A DNA stretch of 64,000 nt from Lachnospiraceae bacterium. Lineage in GTDB: Bacteria; Bacillota; Clostridia; Lachnospirales; Lachnospiraceae. Shown here piece after piece: positions 1 through 8,295 of the stretch. The stretch spans positions 1 through 64,000 of the forward strand of contig BLLW01000013.1 in the NCBI GenBank assembly GCA_011959285.1, written 5' to 3'. Each line of letters begins with the position of its first letter. Within the stretch, counting starts at the first letter, position 1. The position numbers and the translations under genes are program-made. The notes under the pieces are model-generated. The model had not been told where the DNA came from, did no database searches, and saw only the letters and a program-made list of their open reading frames with translations.

Positions 1-81
1 AGCTTGTCCCATACCCGCCGCGCCAAAATACCCCTGCCAATCCCTTCCCTCACTCCAATACCAGGTAATTCCATGATATAT

Positions 82-122
82 AAAGATATTCCCAGCGGAT
101 GGAATCAGCTGGGAATATCTTT
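82..122. terminator. Intrinsic terminator, probably bidirectional
   Basis: A perfect 15-bp inverted repeat (82-96 with 108-122) has an 11-nt loop and is followed on the plus strand by TTCTTTTTC. It best fits the end of a rightward gene lying mostly outside the window, and it also sits just past the stop of the leftward radical SAM gene. The first ~75 nt may be the 3' end of that rightward gene; two plus frames stay open to stops at 66-68 and 74-76 and I cannot choose between them. Confidence 0.8.
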
Positions 123-132
123 CTTTTTCTGA

Positions 133-1563
133 TTAGTTGTTTTCATTTGCAAGCATGAATTTTAGGTCTTGTAGCAGGTTCTGATCCCTTCCTCCAGTCA
201 ATTCTATTGCCTGCCACATTCTTTCGAGTCCTTCCTTTTTCTGTCCCATTCGGTAAAGTGCCAGTGCATAGCCGCCAAGGGCGTAGGAATCTTTTTCGTC
301 TGCTTTAAGTACTTTCTCGTTCGCTTCAAGGCAGAGCGCATAATTGCCGCACATAAATTCGCAGTAGCCTTTTTCTTTGCGTGCGTCTGTGTTTTCGGGA
401 TCAAGCTGGAGCACTTGTTTAAGTGCATATGCGGCTTCTTGGTATTCGCCTTGCCGCATGAGGGTGTCTGCAAGTTTAAATAGCGATTCTTTGTCTTTGC
501 ACAGCGTATACTTTTCTTCCATCTGTTTCAGGGAAAGGTGATAGGCGCAGTATTGGTTTTCGGAGTAAATATCTCCGTTCATGGTCAATCTGGTGTTGGG
601 GCATCCGCCCAGGCATTTGCTGCCGTAAGTGCAGTTTCTGCAGGCGCCGGATAGTTTGTCTTTGGTCATTTCTCTGCGCCAGAGGAAATTATCTTCATCC
701 TCCCAGATTTCCCGCAGTGTGCGCTGTCTGATATTGCCTTCTATGAATTCCTTGGAGCGGATGGAGGTGCAGCCTAAAATGTCTCCGTTTTGCAAGATGC
801 CAAAGCCGCGGGTACCTGCGTTGCATCCATCCCAGGGGGCAATCAGATTTGTCTGGTAGGCAATCTTTTTGATTTCTATTTCCTTTTTGGTGTAGTAACC
901 AATGCAGTCAGCCAGATAAATTGCAATTCTTCCTTCCTTTGCCGTGTCATAGGCGAAGTCGATGATATCCCTGATCTGTTCCGGTTCCAGTACCCAGTCG
1001 GGGCGTTCTTTAAGGTTTCCCATGGGAAGTCCCAGCTGCACCTGCCAGCTCTTGACCCCCATGCCAATCAGCTCTTCTTTTAACTCATGCAGGATATCGA
1101 TATTCTGCTTGGTAATCGTCGTCACTGCACCGGTGTAGATGCCAAGTTCCTTCATGGTCTGAAAGGCGTTTCTGGCATGTTCAAAGGCGCCTTCTTTTCT
1201 GATTCTGTCATGGATTTCCGGCGTGCCGTCGATGCTGATGGCAACGGTTGAAATTCCCCTTTCCTTTAACTCCTGTGCCGTTTCTTTGCTAAGCAGCCAG
1301 CCGTTTGTGATGATGTTCACGGCTACGCCGGATGAGGAAAGACGTTCCACCAGCATCGGCACATCTCTTCTCGTAAGCGGCTCCCCTCCTGAAAGCGTGA
1401 TCCATTTCAGCCCCAATTCTGCTATCTGATTGCAGAGATTCAGCGCTTCTTCCGTAGTAAGCTCATCCGCAAGGGGCTCTGCACAAGATGAGCCGCAATG
1501 ACTGCACCGCATGTTACATCCCATGGTGACTTCCCAGACACAGGTAATCGGTTGGTATTTCAT
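133..1563 (-). CDS. Radical SAM/SPASM peptide maturase with C-terminal TPRs
   Basis: Predicted cytosolic iron-sulfur enzyme of about 476 residues. The N-terminal radical SAM domain has the CX3CX2C cluster motif (C16, C20, C23) and GGEP at 59-62 for S-adenosylmethionine. A complete SPASM domain follows with seven cysteines (C246, C264, C307, C310, C316, C320, C338; C-x2-C-x5-C-x3-C core), which in known families binds auxiliary [4Fe-4S] clusters. Residues about 360-460 form three TPR-like helical repeats, suited to holding a protein partner. It starts 12 nt after the stop of the repeat-bearing I42 gene, with GGAGG in that gap, so the two are almost certainly cotranscribed. Radical SAM/SPASM proteins beside small Cys-repeat proteins usually install thioether or C-C crosslinks; that this one modifies its neighbour is inference. 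An anaerobic sulfatase activator is less likely, as no sulfatase is nearby. Confidence 0.88.
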   Translation of the reverse strand: MKYQPITCVWEVTMGCNMRCSHCGSSCAEPLADELTTEEALNLCNQIAELGLKWITLSGGEPLTRRDVPMLVERLSSSGVAVNIITNGWLLSKETAQELKERGISTVAISIDGTPEIHDRIRKEGAFEHARNAFQTMKELGIYTGAVTTITKQNIDILHELKEELIGMGVKSWQVQLGLPMGNLKERPDWVLEPEQIRDIIDFAYDTAKEGRIAIYLADCIGYYTKKEIEIKKIAYQTNLIAPWDGCNAGTRGFGILQNGDILGCTSIRSKEFIEGNIRQRTLREIWEDEDNFLWRREMTKDKLSGACRNCTYGSKCLGGCPNTRLTMNGDIYSENQYCAYHLSLKQMEEKYTLCKDKESLFKLADTLMRQGEYQEAAYALKQVLQLDPENTDARKEKGYCEFMCGNYALCLEANEKVLKADEKDSYALGGYALALYRMGQKKEGLERMWQAIELTGGRDQNLLQDLKFMLANENN

Positions 1564-1575
1564 ATTGGCTCCTCC

Positions 1576-2295
1576 TTAACGGCGCGGATAACGGGGTCTG
1601 GTAATAAACGGCTCACATTCATTGGACACGGATTGCGCGCCGCAGGGATATCCATACTTCATAACTGCATCCTGCGCTCCGCAAAAGTATCCGTACTTCA
1701 TTCCCGCATCCTGCGCTCCGCAAAAGTATCCATACTTCATGCCTGCATCCTGTGCCCCGCAAGGATATCCATATGCTACCAGCGGATACCACTTGGCATC
1801 CGGAAAATCATAATCTGCCGCAGACTGTCTGCCAAATCTTTCATCCATATTTCTTCCGCTGAACACACCATAAGGCTTCTGCACCTGCGCCCTCTCCCAG
1901 GGCGGAAGAACACCGTATGGAATTGCGCTGTTTGTCTGGTTAAGCTCAAATCCATATATTTGATTTGCATTTTCGCTGTAAGCAACGAAATCCTCCGTGT
2001 TGCAGGGAATGATACTCAATTCCACTTTATATTCCCTTTCAATCCGTTTCGGCTCAAAGGTGCACGCCATAACAAAGGTAAGCTCCCCCTCCGCCTCTTC
2101 TGCCGATGACACGCCAAAATAAAACTTCTGCAGGGTAGGCAATACTGCCGGTCCTGCAGCGATCCTGTCTTCTCCTAACAGGATAATTCCCTCCGGCAGT
2201 CCTGCCAGGCACCAGCCATACCCTGAAGAGCCCAGCATTGACTGCAGTTCAATTGAAAATGTCTTTCCCTCTAATACTACCATTTTCTGTCCCAT
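1576..2295 (-). CDS. Chagasin-like (I42) protein with C-terminal Cys-containing repeats; candidate modified-peptide precursor
   Basis: About 239 residues from the ATG at 2295, chosen because AGGAGG lies 7 nt upstream; a further in-frame ATG at 2313 overlaps that site. Residues about 10-100 resemble the protease inhibitor I42 (chagasin) fold: a SSGYGW segment stands where the NPTTGY loop is expected, but the GxGG and RPWxP loops are not recognisable. No signal peptide is seen, unlike secreted I42 inhibitors. Residues 175-222 are four tandem 13-residue units of the form YGY(P/F)CGAQDAGMK, and the tail ends in Arg/Pro-rich residues. Single looser YG motifs occur at about 114, 127 and 142. The radical SAM/SPASM gene follows after 12 nt, so I read this as its likely substrate with the I42-like domain as leader. 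A Cys-repeat metal-binding protein is the main alternative. Confidence 0.75.
   Translation of the reverse strand: MGQKMVVLEGKTFSIELQSMLGSSGYGWCLAGLPEGIILLGEDRIAAGPAVLPTLQKFYFGVSSAEEAEGELTFVMACTFEPKRIEREYKVELSIIPCNTEDFVAYSENANQIYGFELNQTNSAIPYGVLPPWERAQVQKPYGVFSGRNMDERFGRQSAADYDFPDAKWYPLVAYGYPCGAQDAGMKYGYFCGAQDAGMKYGYFCGAQDAVMKYGYPCGAQSVSNECEPFITRPRYPRR
1630..1773 (-). repeat. Four in-frame 39-nt repeats encoding YGYxCGAQ units
   Basis: Four consecutive 39-nt units, the last cut after its eighth codon, encode Tyr-Gly-Tyr-(Pro/Phe)-Cys-Gly-Ala-Gln plus Asp-Ala-(Gly/Val)-Met-Lys as spacer. The cysteines are exactly 13 residues apart. The outer units carry Pro and the inner two carry Phe before Cys. 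Near identity at DNA level suggests recent duplication or homogenisation. Confidence 0.95.
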
Positions 2296-2341
2296 TTCGT
2301 TTCCTCCTTCCATACATTTGGGGTTTTCATATTACACTTTT

Positions 2342-2350
2342 ATTATAGCA
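2342..2350 (-). promoter_or_regulatory. Extended -10 promoter for the I42 / radical SAM pair
   Basis: Leftward TGC-TATAAT about 47 nt upstream of the 2295 start is a good extended -10 element. There is no convincing -35 at 17 nt (CTTTTT), which is common for activator-dependent or extended -10 promoters. The rest of the 300-nt divergent gap (2296-2604) is A/T-rich; I see no further gene in it. Confidence 0.55.
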
Positions 2351-2604
2351 AAGCAATTCCCTCAAAAAAGGATGTGGCATCAAGAGGCGCTCTTTTGGCA
2401 ACGAAATTCTATGCAGATTTTATTCCGTTCCGATACCCTTGTATAAAATTTTTCAGAGTTTCCAAATTCTACATCTATCTATACCAATTATGTCAAACTG
2501 TGTTTTTTGTTTTGTATATTCTGACAAAAATGGACCGGCACTTACAAAAAATTCCATTTTTTGCACGTCATAAAGTATAATTTAAAAGTAAGGGGGATTT
2601 TAAA

Positions 2605-3357
2605 ATGAGAATTGCAATTATTGATGACTCAGCGGACGACGGAATAATTATTGCAAATTATCTTTATCAATATTTTCACGAAGCCTTCTGCCCCGAATCC
2701 GCTGTAATCGAGAAATTTGAAAGCGGCGAGCAGTTTATTGCGCATTTTGCAGAAGGTCTGTATGAACTGATTCTAATCGATTATTTCATGCATACAATGA
2801 ACGGGCTGGACACAGCAAGAGCGATCCGCCAACTCGATTCTTTTGTCTCTATCATATTCATCACGGCAAGCAGGGACTATGCAATTGACTGCTACAAAGT
2901 CCGTGCCTCCGACTATATTGTCAAACCTGTGACCTATGCCCAAATAACAGAGACCATGTCGCTGATCAATATGAATATACTGCTGGAAAAGCAATACATC
3001 CAGGTCTCCTGCGGCAGGGAGCAGCTTAAAATCTTCTTAAAAGATATCATTTACTGCGACGCCTCCGGTCATTACGTCCAGATTCACGCCCGTGGATGCG
3101 CACTTTTGCGTTCCCGTATTTCCTTTGAAAAATTTATTAAATTCCTCCTGCCATACCCTCAATTTCTTTTGTGTTACCGGGGCTGCCTTGTCAATATGGA
3201 TCATATGATCCGAATAGAGCATCTGGATTTCGTGACCATTGAAGGGGAGCACATTCCCATACGTCAGAAAGATTATGGGCGGCTGTCTCAGATTTATAAC
3301 AACTATATTTTTGCAAAAGTCAGGAGCAATCAATCATGGAACCCATCAGAATTTTAA
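2605..3357 (+). CDS. LytTR-family response regulator (AgrA/VirR type)
   Basis: 250 residues. The receiver domain (about 1-120) has the acidic pair D7/D8, phospho-acceptor D59 in an ILIDY context and the conserved Lys at about 107 (YIVKP). A LytTR DNA-binding domain fills about 140-240. Such regulators bind direct repeats upstream of peptide-signal, bacteriocin or virulence genes. AAGGGGG lies 8 nt before the ATG. The next gene, a GHKL kinase, overlaps its 3' end by 22 nt, so the two form a translationally linked two-component system. It diverges from the I42/radical SAM pair across a 300-nt gap, making that pair an obvious candidate target (inference). Confidence 0.9.
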   Translation: MRIAIIDDSADDGIIIANYLYQYFHEAFCPESAVIEKFESGEQFIAHFAEGLYELILIDYFMHTMNGLDTARAIRQLDSFVSIIFITASRDYAIDCYKVRASDYIVKPVTYAQITETMSLINMNILLEKQYIQVSCGREQLKIFLKDIIYCDASGHYVQIHARGCALLRSRISFEKFIKFLLPYPQFLLCYRGCLVNMDHMIRIEHLDFVTIEGEHIPIRQKDYGRLSQIYNNYIFAKVRSNQSWNPSEF

Positions 3358-4643
3358 AAATTTTCTTATATGTATTGCTGGATCTGACTCCCTGCCTGAT
3401 TCTGGCGCTGTCTCCCTTCCAGCGCCATTTCCGCTTTTCGTGCTTAAAAACTTATTTGACTATTCCTCTGCTGTTTTTGACGGTTTTCATTTGCAGGCTG
3501 TTTGCGGTTCAGGGGCTGCCTGCTGCCAAAGTCCTCACCATTTTATGGATTGGCGTATACCTTGTTCTGTATGCTGCCTGCCTGAAACTTCCTGTCCCCA
3601 TATTGCTCTTTGTCCTGCTGACCATTTTAAATTACGGCAGCTTTAAGGCAATCGTCGTCAACGGCCTAAGTTATCTTTTACCCTTCTCTTCCATTGAACG
3701 TTATTCTTTTTTGTCCAGCATCCTATTGCTGGTTGTTTATTTGTTCACATTTCCCTTCATGTATCAGATGATGATTAAAAAAATCAGCCCTCTGACCGAC
3801 GAGGCAGACAATAACAGATACTGGCGTTTTCTCTGGCTGGTTCCTGCCACCTTTTGCCTTTCTTATTATTACAATCTCTATGCCAACGGCGGGACTATGG
3901 CTTTTTCTTCCAAAGGCAGCAATGTATTCTTTGCCTTTTTGTACAATCTTGGCGCTCTTTTCGTCACCTTCCTGATTCTCCAGCTCCTCAAGGAATGTAA
4001 TGACAAGCTGCTTCTGGAAAAGGAAAACCATCACCTCGCCCTGCAGTCCATTCGATATGAAAACCTGAATTGCCGTATAGAAGAAGCCCGGATTGCAAGG
4101 CATGATCTGCGGCAGCATTTATCTGTCATGCAGTCCTTTTTGCAAAGCAGGGATTATCAAAAACTTTCCGACTATATCCACGAATATAGTTCCACCCTCC
4201 CTTCAGATTCGCCTATTGTCTATTGCGATGATTATGCATTAAATGCTTTGATCGTCTATTACGAAAATATGGCAAAAGACCATCATATCCGCTTTGCGGC
4301 TGACATTGATTATCCGCCGGAAAACGGAATCCTATCTTCCGACGCCGTTATCCTATTCGGAAACCTTCTGGAAAATGCTTTGGAATCCTGTATACGGGCA
4401 GCTGTGACGGATCCTTTTATTTCCCTTCACATAAAGCCCATACATCGCATGATTATAGTTGCCCTGGATAACACCTGTACCCTGTGCCCTGTTCCCTGCA
4501 AAGATGGTTTTACATCGGCAAAAGAATCCCGCATGGGAATCGGCACAGTTTCTATCTGCAAAATTGCAGAAAAATACCGCGGCTCCGCACAATTTGAGCT
4601 TAAAGACAACGTTTTTTACAGCTCTGTGATGTTAAACCCATAA
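3336..4643 (+). CDS. GHKL-domain sensor histidine kinase (AgrC-like)
   Basis: 435 residues. Residues 1-215 are strongly hydrophobic with about six membrane segments, as in AgrC-type receptors of peptide signals. A linker leads to the H-box with H256 (RHDLRQH), and the GHKL ATPase domain has the N-box NLLENALES (N343, N347) and a glycine motif near MGIGT. The ATG lies within the end of the response regulator gene, with AGGAG 9 nt upstream. It presumably phosphorylates that regulator. No agrD-like signal peptide or agrB-like protease gene is visible nearby, so the ligand is unknown. The papain-like gene begins 19 nt downstream. Confidence 0.9.
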   Translation: MEPIRILKIFLYVLLDLTPCLILALSPFQRHFRFSCLKTYLTIPLLFLTVFICRLFAVQGLPAAKVLTILWIGVYLVLYAACLKLPVPILLFVLLTILNYGSFKAIVVNGLSYLLPFSSIERYSFLSSILLLVVYLFTFPFMYQMMIKKISPLTDEADNNRYWRFLWLVPATFCLSYYYNLYANGGTMAFSSKGSNVFFAFLYNLGALFVTFLILQLLKECNDKLLLEKENHHLALQSIRYENLNCRIEEARIARHDLRQHLSVMQSFLQSRDYQKLSDYIHEYSSTLPSDSPIVYCDDYALNALIVYYENMAKDHHIRFAADIDYPPENGILSSDAVILFGNLLENALESCIRAAVTDPFISLHIKPIHRMIIVALDNTCTLCPVPCKDGFTSAKESRMGIGTVSICKIAEKYRGSAQFELKDNVFYSSVMLNP

Positions 4644-4662
4644 GCAAAAAGGAGGAATAAAA

Positions 4663-5598
4663 ATGAAAACAGCATTACAAAAAGGAGACATGATTTTATT
4701 TTTTGCAGGAGACACTTGGCTGAGCAGGTCGATTTCCTACCTCACCAACGCAGAAGTGACCCATGCCTCCATGGTCTATTCAGAGGATTCCATCATAGAA
4801 ATCCTCGCCGACGGTCCCCAGGTCAATAAGATCTCCCTTCAGGACAACGAACAGCAGGGGCATAAAGCTTATCTTATGCGCCATACGCCTGAACTTGACT
4901 TTGCGCCCCTCAAACAATCTGCAGATACATACCTACAGTCAGATACCTTTTATGACTTTCCCGGTCTGTATCTTCTGGGAGGACTTCTGATCTATCATAA
5001 GATCATCCCATCTCCCCAGGTTCTCAAATGCACAGAGCTGATTTTAGAAGCGGGCATCCTTATGCTTGACCGCTTTATTCACCAAAAACTTCTCCATCAC
5101 ACCGGCAAGCCCATGGTCTGCTCACAATTTATCTACCAGCTCTTTTACGACTGCGGAGGAGATTATCGAATTCCCATCATAAACGGATGCTTTTCCGAGG
5201 CAGGAACCGCCGATGCCTGCAGCCAGGGCGAACTATGCCTTGCCGACCTGTTAAAAGAAAATTCCTTGATAGAAAAGAAAAAAGCCACACCTTCCTTTTC
5301 TATCAAGGAAAAAGATTTGGATATTCCCACCTTAACAGAAGACCTGTCAAAAAAGCTTTATTTTGCTCTGTCTCAATCCGAACAGACATTATTTGACATG
5401 GATTCTCTGTCCTCTAATTCCCAGGAAACCGGCAAGGTTCTTTCCCTCGCACAACAGTTCCTCGATAAGGTAGGGCAATTGCAGACAAAGCTGGACTTGG
5501 ATCTGCCCTTAGATGCCATGTTCGTCACCGTCGCCGACCTTGCCTATCATGCTCCCAGCCTAAAAAAAATCGACACCATTTACGTGAAACGACTGTAA
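4663..5598 (+). CDS. Permuted papain-like amidase, YiiX/YebB-like C92 family
   Basis: 311 residues. The N-terminal 170 residues match the circularly permuted NlpC/P60-like fold: KGDMILF near the start, catalytic His H34 in a THASMVY context, and catalytic Cys C153 in PMVCSQFIY. In this permuted order His precedes Cys. Such proteins cleave or transfer amide or lipid-amide bonds; the substrate here is unknown. The C-terminal 120 residues are polar and unassigned. There is no signal peptide; a hydrophobic stretch at about 100-140 could be an amphipathic or membrane-contacting insertion. It lies 19 nt downstream of the sensor kinase in the same direction, probably in one transcript. It ends 15 nt before the convergent fcl stop with no terminator hairpin seen between them. 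Confidence 0.72.
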   Translation: MKTALQKGDMILFFAGDTWLSRSISYLTNAEVTHASMVYSEDSIIEILADGPQVNKISLQDNEQQGHKAYLMRHTPELDFAPLKQSADTYLQSDTFYDFPGLYLLGGLLIYHKIIPSPQVLKCTELILEAGILMLDRFIHQKLLHHTGKPMVCSQFIYQLFYDCGGDYRIPIINGCFSEAGTADACSQGELCLADLLKENSLIEKKKATPSFSIKEKDLDIPTLTEDLSKKLYFALSQSEQTLFDMDSLSSNSQETGKVLSLAQQFLDKVGQLQTKLDLDLPLDAMFVTVADLAYHAPSLKKIDTIYVKRL

Positions 5599-5613
5599 CT
5601 AATTTTTCCTTCT

Positions 5614-6555
5614 TTACATCCTCGCGCTGTCCACGTGGTCCTTAAACCACTGATAAGCCAGTTCCACACCCTCTTCAAGTTCTACCCTATGCTTCCATCC
5701 AAGCTCGTGAAGCTTATCCACATTGGTGAGCTTTCTCGGCGTTCCGTCCGGCATATCCTTATTCCATCTGATTTCCCCCTTATAGCCCACTGCCTTTTTC
5801 ACGGTCTCGGCAAGTTCCCTGATGGTAACCTCTTTACCGGTTCCGATATTCACATGCTGTTCACCGCTGTAATTCTCAAGCAGAAATACACAGGCATCCG
5901 CCATATCATCCACATAAAGGAACTCTCTAAGGGGCGTGCCTGTTCCCCAGAGCTCCACCTGGGGCGCGTTACTTACCTTCGCCTCATGAAATTTACGAAT
6001 CATTGCCGGCATTACATGAGACCCTTCAAGATCGTAGTTGTCATGAGGTCCATATAAATTTGTGGGCATACAGCTGATGAAGTCATCCCCATACTGCCTC
6101 TTATAGAATTTACACATCTCAAGTCCCGCTATCTTGGCAATCGCATAAGCCTCATTGGTCTCCTCCAGAGGTCCCGTCAAAAGCGCATCCTCGGGAATCG
6201 GCTGAGGCGCCATCTTGGGATAAATGCAGGTGCTCCCCAAAAACAGCAATTTCTTTACCTGATACTTGTGACAGCAGTCAATCACATTGCATTGAATCTG
6301 CATATTCTGATAAGCAAAATCAGCAGGGGCTGTGTTGTTAGCGTTGATGCCGCCCACCTTAGCTGCCGCTAAAACCACCACATCGGGCTTTTCGGATTCA
6401 AAGAACTCCCGTACCATCACCTGATCGGTCAAATCCAATTCCTTGTGCGTTCGCCCTATAATATTGGTATATCCCTTTTCCTTCAAGTTCCTTACAATTG
6501 CACTTCCTACCAGTCCTCTGTGACCAGCCACATAAATTTTATCCTTCTTTTCCAT
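5614..6555 (-). CDS. fcl: GDP-L-fucose synthase
   Basis: Makes GDP-L-fucose from GDP-4-keto-6-deoxymannose by epimerisation and NADPH reduction. It is an extended short-chain dehydrogenase of about 313 residues with an N-terminal GHRGLVGSA nucleotide loop, the catalytic Ser in GSTCIYP and the Tyr/Lys pair in YAIAK. The ATG at 6555 is preferred to one at 6576 because GAAGGAG lies 8 nt before it. It is the last gene of a leftward operon that also contains gmd, which supplies its substrate. No fucosyltransferase is recognisable in the window. Confidence 0.93.
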   Translation of the reverse strand: MEKKDKIYVAGHRGLVGSAIVRNLKEKGYTNIIGRTHKELDLTDQVMVREFFESEKPDVVVLAAAKVGGINANNTAPADFAYQNMQIQCNVIDCCHKYQVKKLLFLGSTCIYPKMAPQPIPEDALLTGPLEETNEAYAIAKIAGLEMCKFYKRQYGDDFISCMPTNLYGPHDNYDLEGSHVMPAMIRKFHEAKVSNAPQVELWGTGTPLREFLYVDDMADACVFLLENYSGEQHVNIGTGKEVTIRELAETVKKAVGYKGEIRWNKDMPDGTPRKLTNVDKLHELGWKHRVELEEGVELAYQWFKDHVDSARM

Positions 6556-6597
6556 CACACAAACTCCTTCTTCCATTTAATAATTGTTATGGTCCAT

Positions 6598-8262
6598 TTA
6601 ACTATGGATGATATCCCTAAATCCATCTTCTATGGTATCCCCTAAAAAGATGTCTTCCGCCTTTTGAGGCGCTGAAGGGAAATCTCTATATCCCACACGG
6701 TCTCCGGAAACAGGATAATAGAAAGTGACTCCATGCAGCTCATAACTCATTGTCTCAAAGTTTTCGTAATCCTTCTGATAGATTAAATATCTGCCGGAAG
6801 CCCCTTTATAAACTTCTATGCCAAAAGCAGACAATTTATAAACCCCAAATACTGCCAGCAAAATAAAATATATCTTAAACCTGTCCAGATGGGGACTGAT
6901 CTTCAAATACAGGTAACCCCACACAAGAACCGGCAGCAGCCACAAAAACACACATCCATACCGAATCAGCGGCGCACTGAAAAGCCAGAACAAAAAGCAT
7001 ACCGCAAGCGTCCCTGCTACATGGAGAAAATCTATCATATCCTTTTTCTTTTTCCAAATGGCATATACGGTTAAAAGCAGAAGCAGAATGACTCCGCCAA
7101 GCGCCATCGCCAGGAAAGCTTTATTGGTTGCATCAAGATTCCTGATCCATTCAGGCAGCCAATCCATAATAGGCTCCCCGTACCTTTCCACATCAGAAAA
7201 TCCCCTTCCATATACCTGAATCTCTCTGGCATCATATTCCGCCATTCCCTTAGGAATCTTAAATGCAAAAGAAAAGAAATCCAGCGCTGTAAAAGGATAA
7301 ATCAGCCATCCCGACAAGATCACATTCCTGACTAAAAAGGGAAGCACAGTCAGAACACCCAAACTCAAAAAGCGGAAAATATCTTTCCCTCTCTTTTCCC
7401 TTATCATCATAAACGCCGGCTTCAGCACCAGAAACAGAATCAGCGCACCGGAAAGCTTCACCGTAAGCACCACCACACCAAGCACGCCCAAAAAGGCGTA
7501 AGGCAGATAAAGCCTTTCCTTCCATTCCATCAGGTCCAGCCACCTGATTATAATAAAGAATACCAATAATACCATAAAGTAATCCGAAGCCGGCGATACC
7601 ATTTCATCAAATATAATCAAAAGATAATACACAGCGGCAAGCCTTGCAAAATCCGAAATCCGCGGGCTTTTGATCCGTTCCCTGGTGAACGCTTCCATGC
7701 AGACCAGCGCAAGCAGAAATGCTAAAAAGCCTGCAGCGCAGTGATAAGACTGCCCTCCCAAAAACGCCATGCTGTAAAGCGCCGACAGGCAAAACGCCGC
7801 GCTGTTATAGGCAAGACGGCTGTGCAGATTGCCAAGCCCCGGTACAACTCCATATTCTTCTATCCACCGAATGCTCTGGGCATGATACAGACCTGTATCA
7901 TAATGAATAATGCCCGTGGAAGTCCCATAGGCGAAAATCAAAAACAGCGCCAGGATCAAGACCGCCTTTATAGGCGAAATCGTCAATCTGCATGTCTGCA
8001 GTTCTTCCAAAAACTGCCTTTTTAAAGCCACAACGCACAAGATACAGATAAGGAGCAGTATCAAATTAGCCCAAAGCCCAACCTTCCAGAAAATACTGAA
8101 AAACTGGGCATAGACCGTGACTGCTCCTATACCTGCATATAGGTAACTGGTTTCTTTTCTGCACTGATATGCTTCTTTCCCTCTTAGGAGCCTGATACAG
8201 GCAAAGCCAATCACATAACAGGTAAACAGCATATACAGCCAAATGAGTATGACCGAAAACAT
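6598..8262 (-). CDS. Large polytopic membrane protein, probable GT-C-type glycan enzyme
   Basis: 554 residues with about 11-13 hydrophobic segments spread over the first 470 residues and a soluble C-terminal tail of about 70 residues. The architecture (many helices, short acidic loops after the first helices, extracytoplasmic tail) resembles GT-C-fold glycosyltransferases and the LIC_10190 membrane family, but I recognise no diagnostic catalytic motif. It lies between gmd and fcl in one leftward operon, 33 nt from gmd and 42 nt from fcl, with GAGGAAAG before the start. A role in building or exporting a fucose-containing surface polymer is likely from context only. Confidence 0.6.
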   Translation of the reverse strand: MFSVILIWLYMLFTCYVIGFACIRLLRGKEAYQCRKETSYLYAGIGAVTVYAQFFSIFWKVGLWANLILLLICILCVVALKRQFLEELQTCRLTISPIKAVLILALFLIFAYGTSTGIIHYDTGLYHAQSIRWIEEYGVVPGLGNLHSRLAYNSAAFCLSALYSMAFLGGQSYHCAAGFLAFLLALVCMEAFTRERIKSPRISDFARLAAVYYLLIIFDEMVSPASDYFMVLLVFFIIIRWLDLMEWKERLYLPYAFLGVLGVVVLTVKLSGALILFLVLKPAFMMIREKRGKDIFRFLSLGVLTVLPFLVRNVILSGWLIYPFTALDFFSFAFKIPKGMAEYDAREIQVYGRGFSDVERYGEPIMDWLPEWIRNLDATNKAFLAMALGGVILLLLLTVYAIWKKKKDMIDFLHVAGTLAVCFLFWLFSAPLIRYGCVFLWLLPVLVWGYLYLKISPHLDRFKIYFILLAVFGVYKLSAFGIEVYKGASGRYLIYQKDYENFETMSYELHGVTFYYPVSGDRVGYRDFPSAPQKAEDIFLGDTIEDGFRDIIHS

Positions 8263-8295
8263 CCGACTTTCCTCTTCTACTTTTGTATCCCTATC

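Noticed and set aside
1..132. In the frame continuing past the radical SAM stop on the minus strand, codons near the left edge read GYFGAAGMG, resembling the I42 repeats.
   Set aside because: There is no usual start codon ahead of it and it would run through a terminator hairpin and a stop, so it is likely chance.
1630..1773. CRISPR array
   Set aside because: The repeats are 39-nt coding units without spacers, in frame within a protein.
1498..2109. Long plus-strand frame opposite the I42 gene with its own short repeats
   Set aside because: It mirrors the repeated DNA of the minus-strand gene, and lacks a ribosome binding site.
2374..2580. Rightward open frame of 68 codons before the LytTR gene
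   Set aside because: It begins at a GTG without a binding site, has no recognisable family and covers the region where the divergent promoters must lie.
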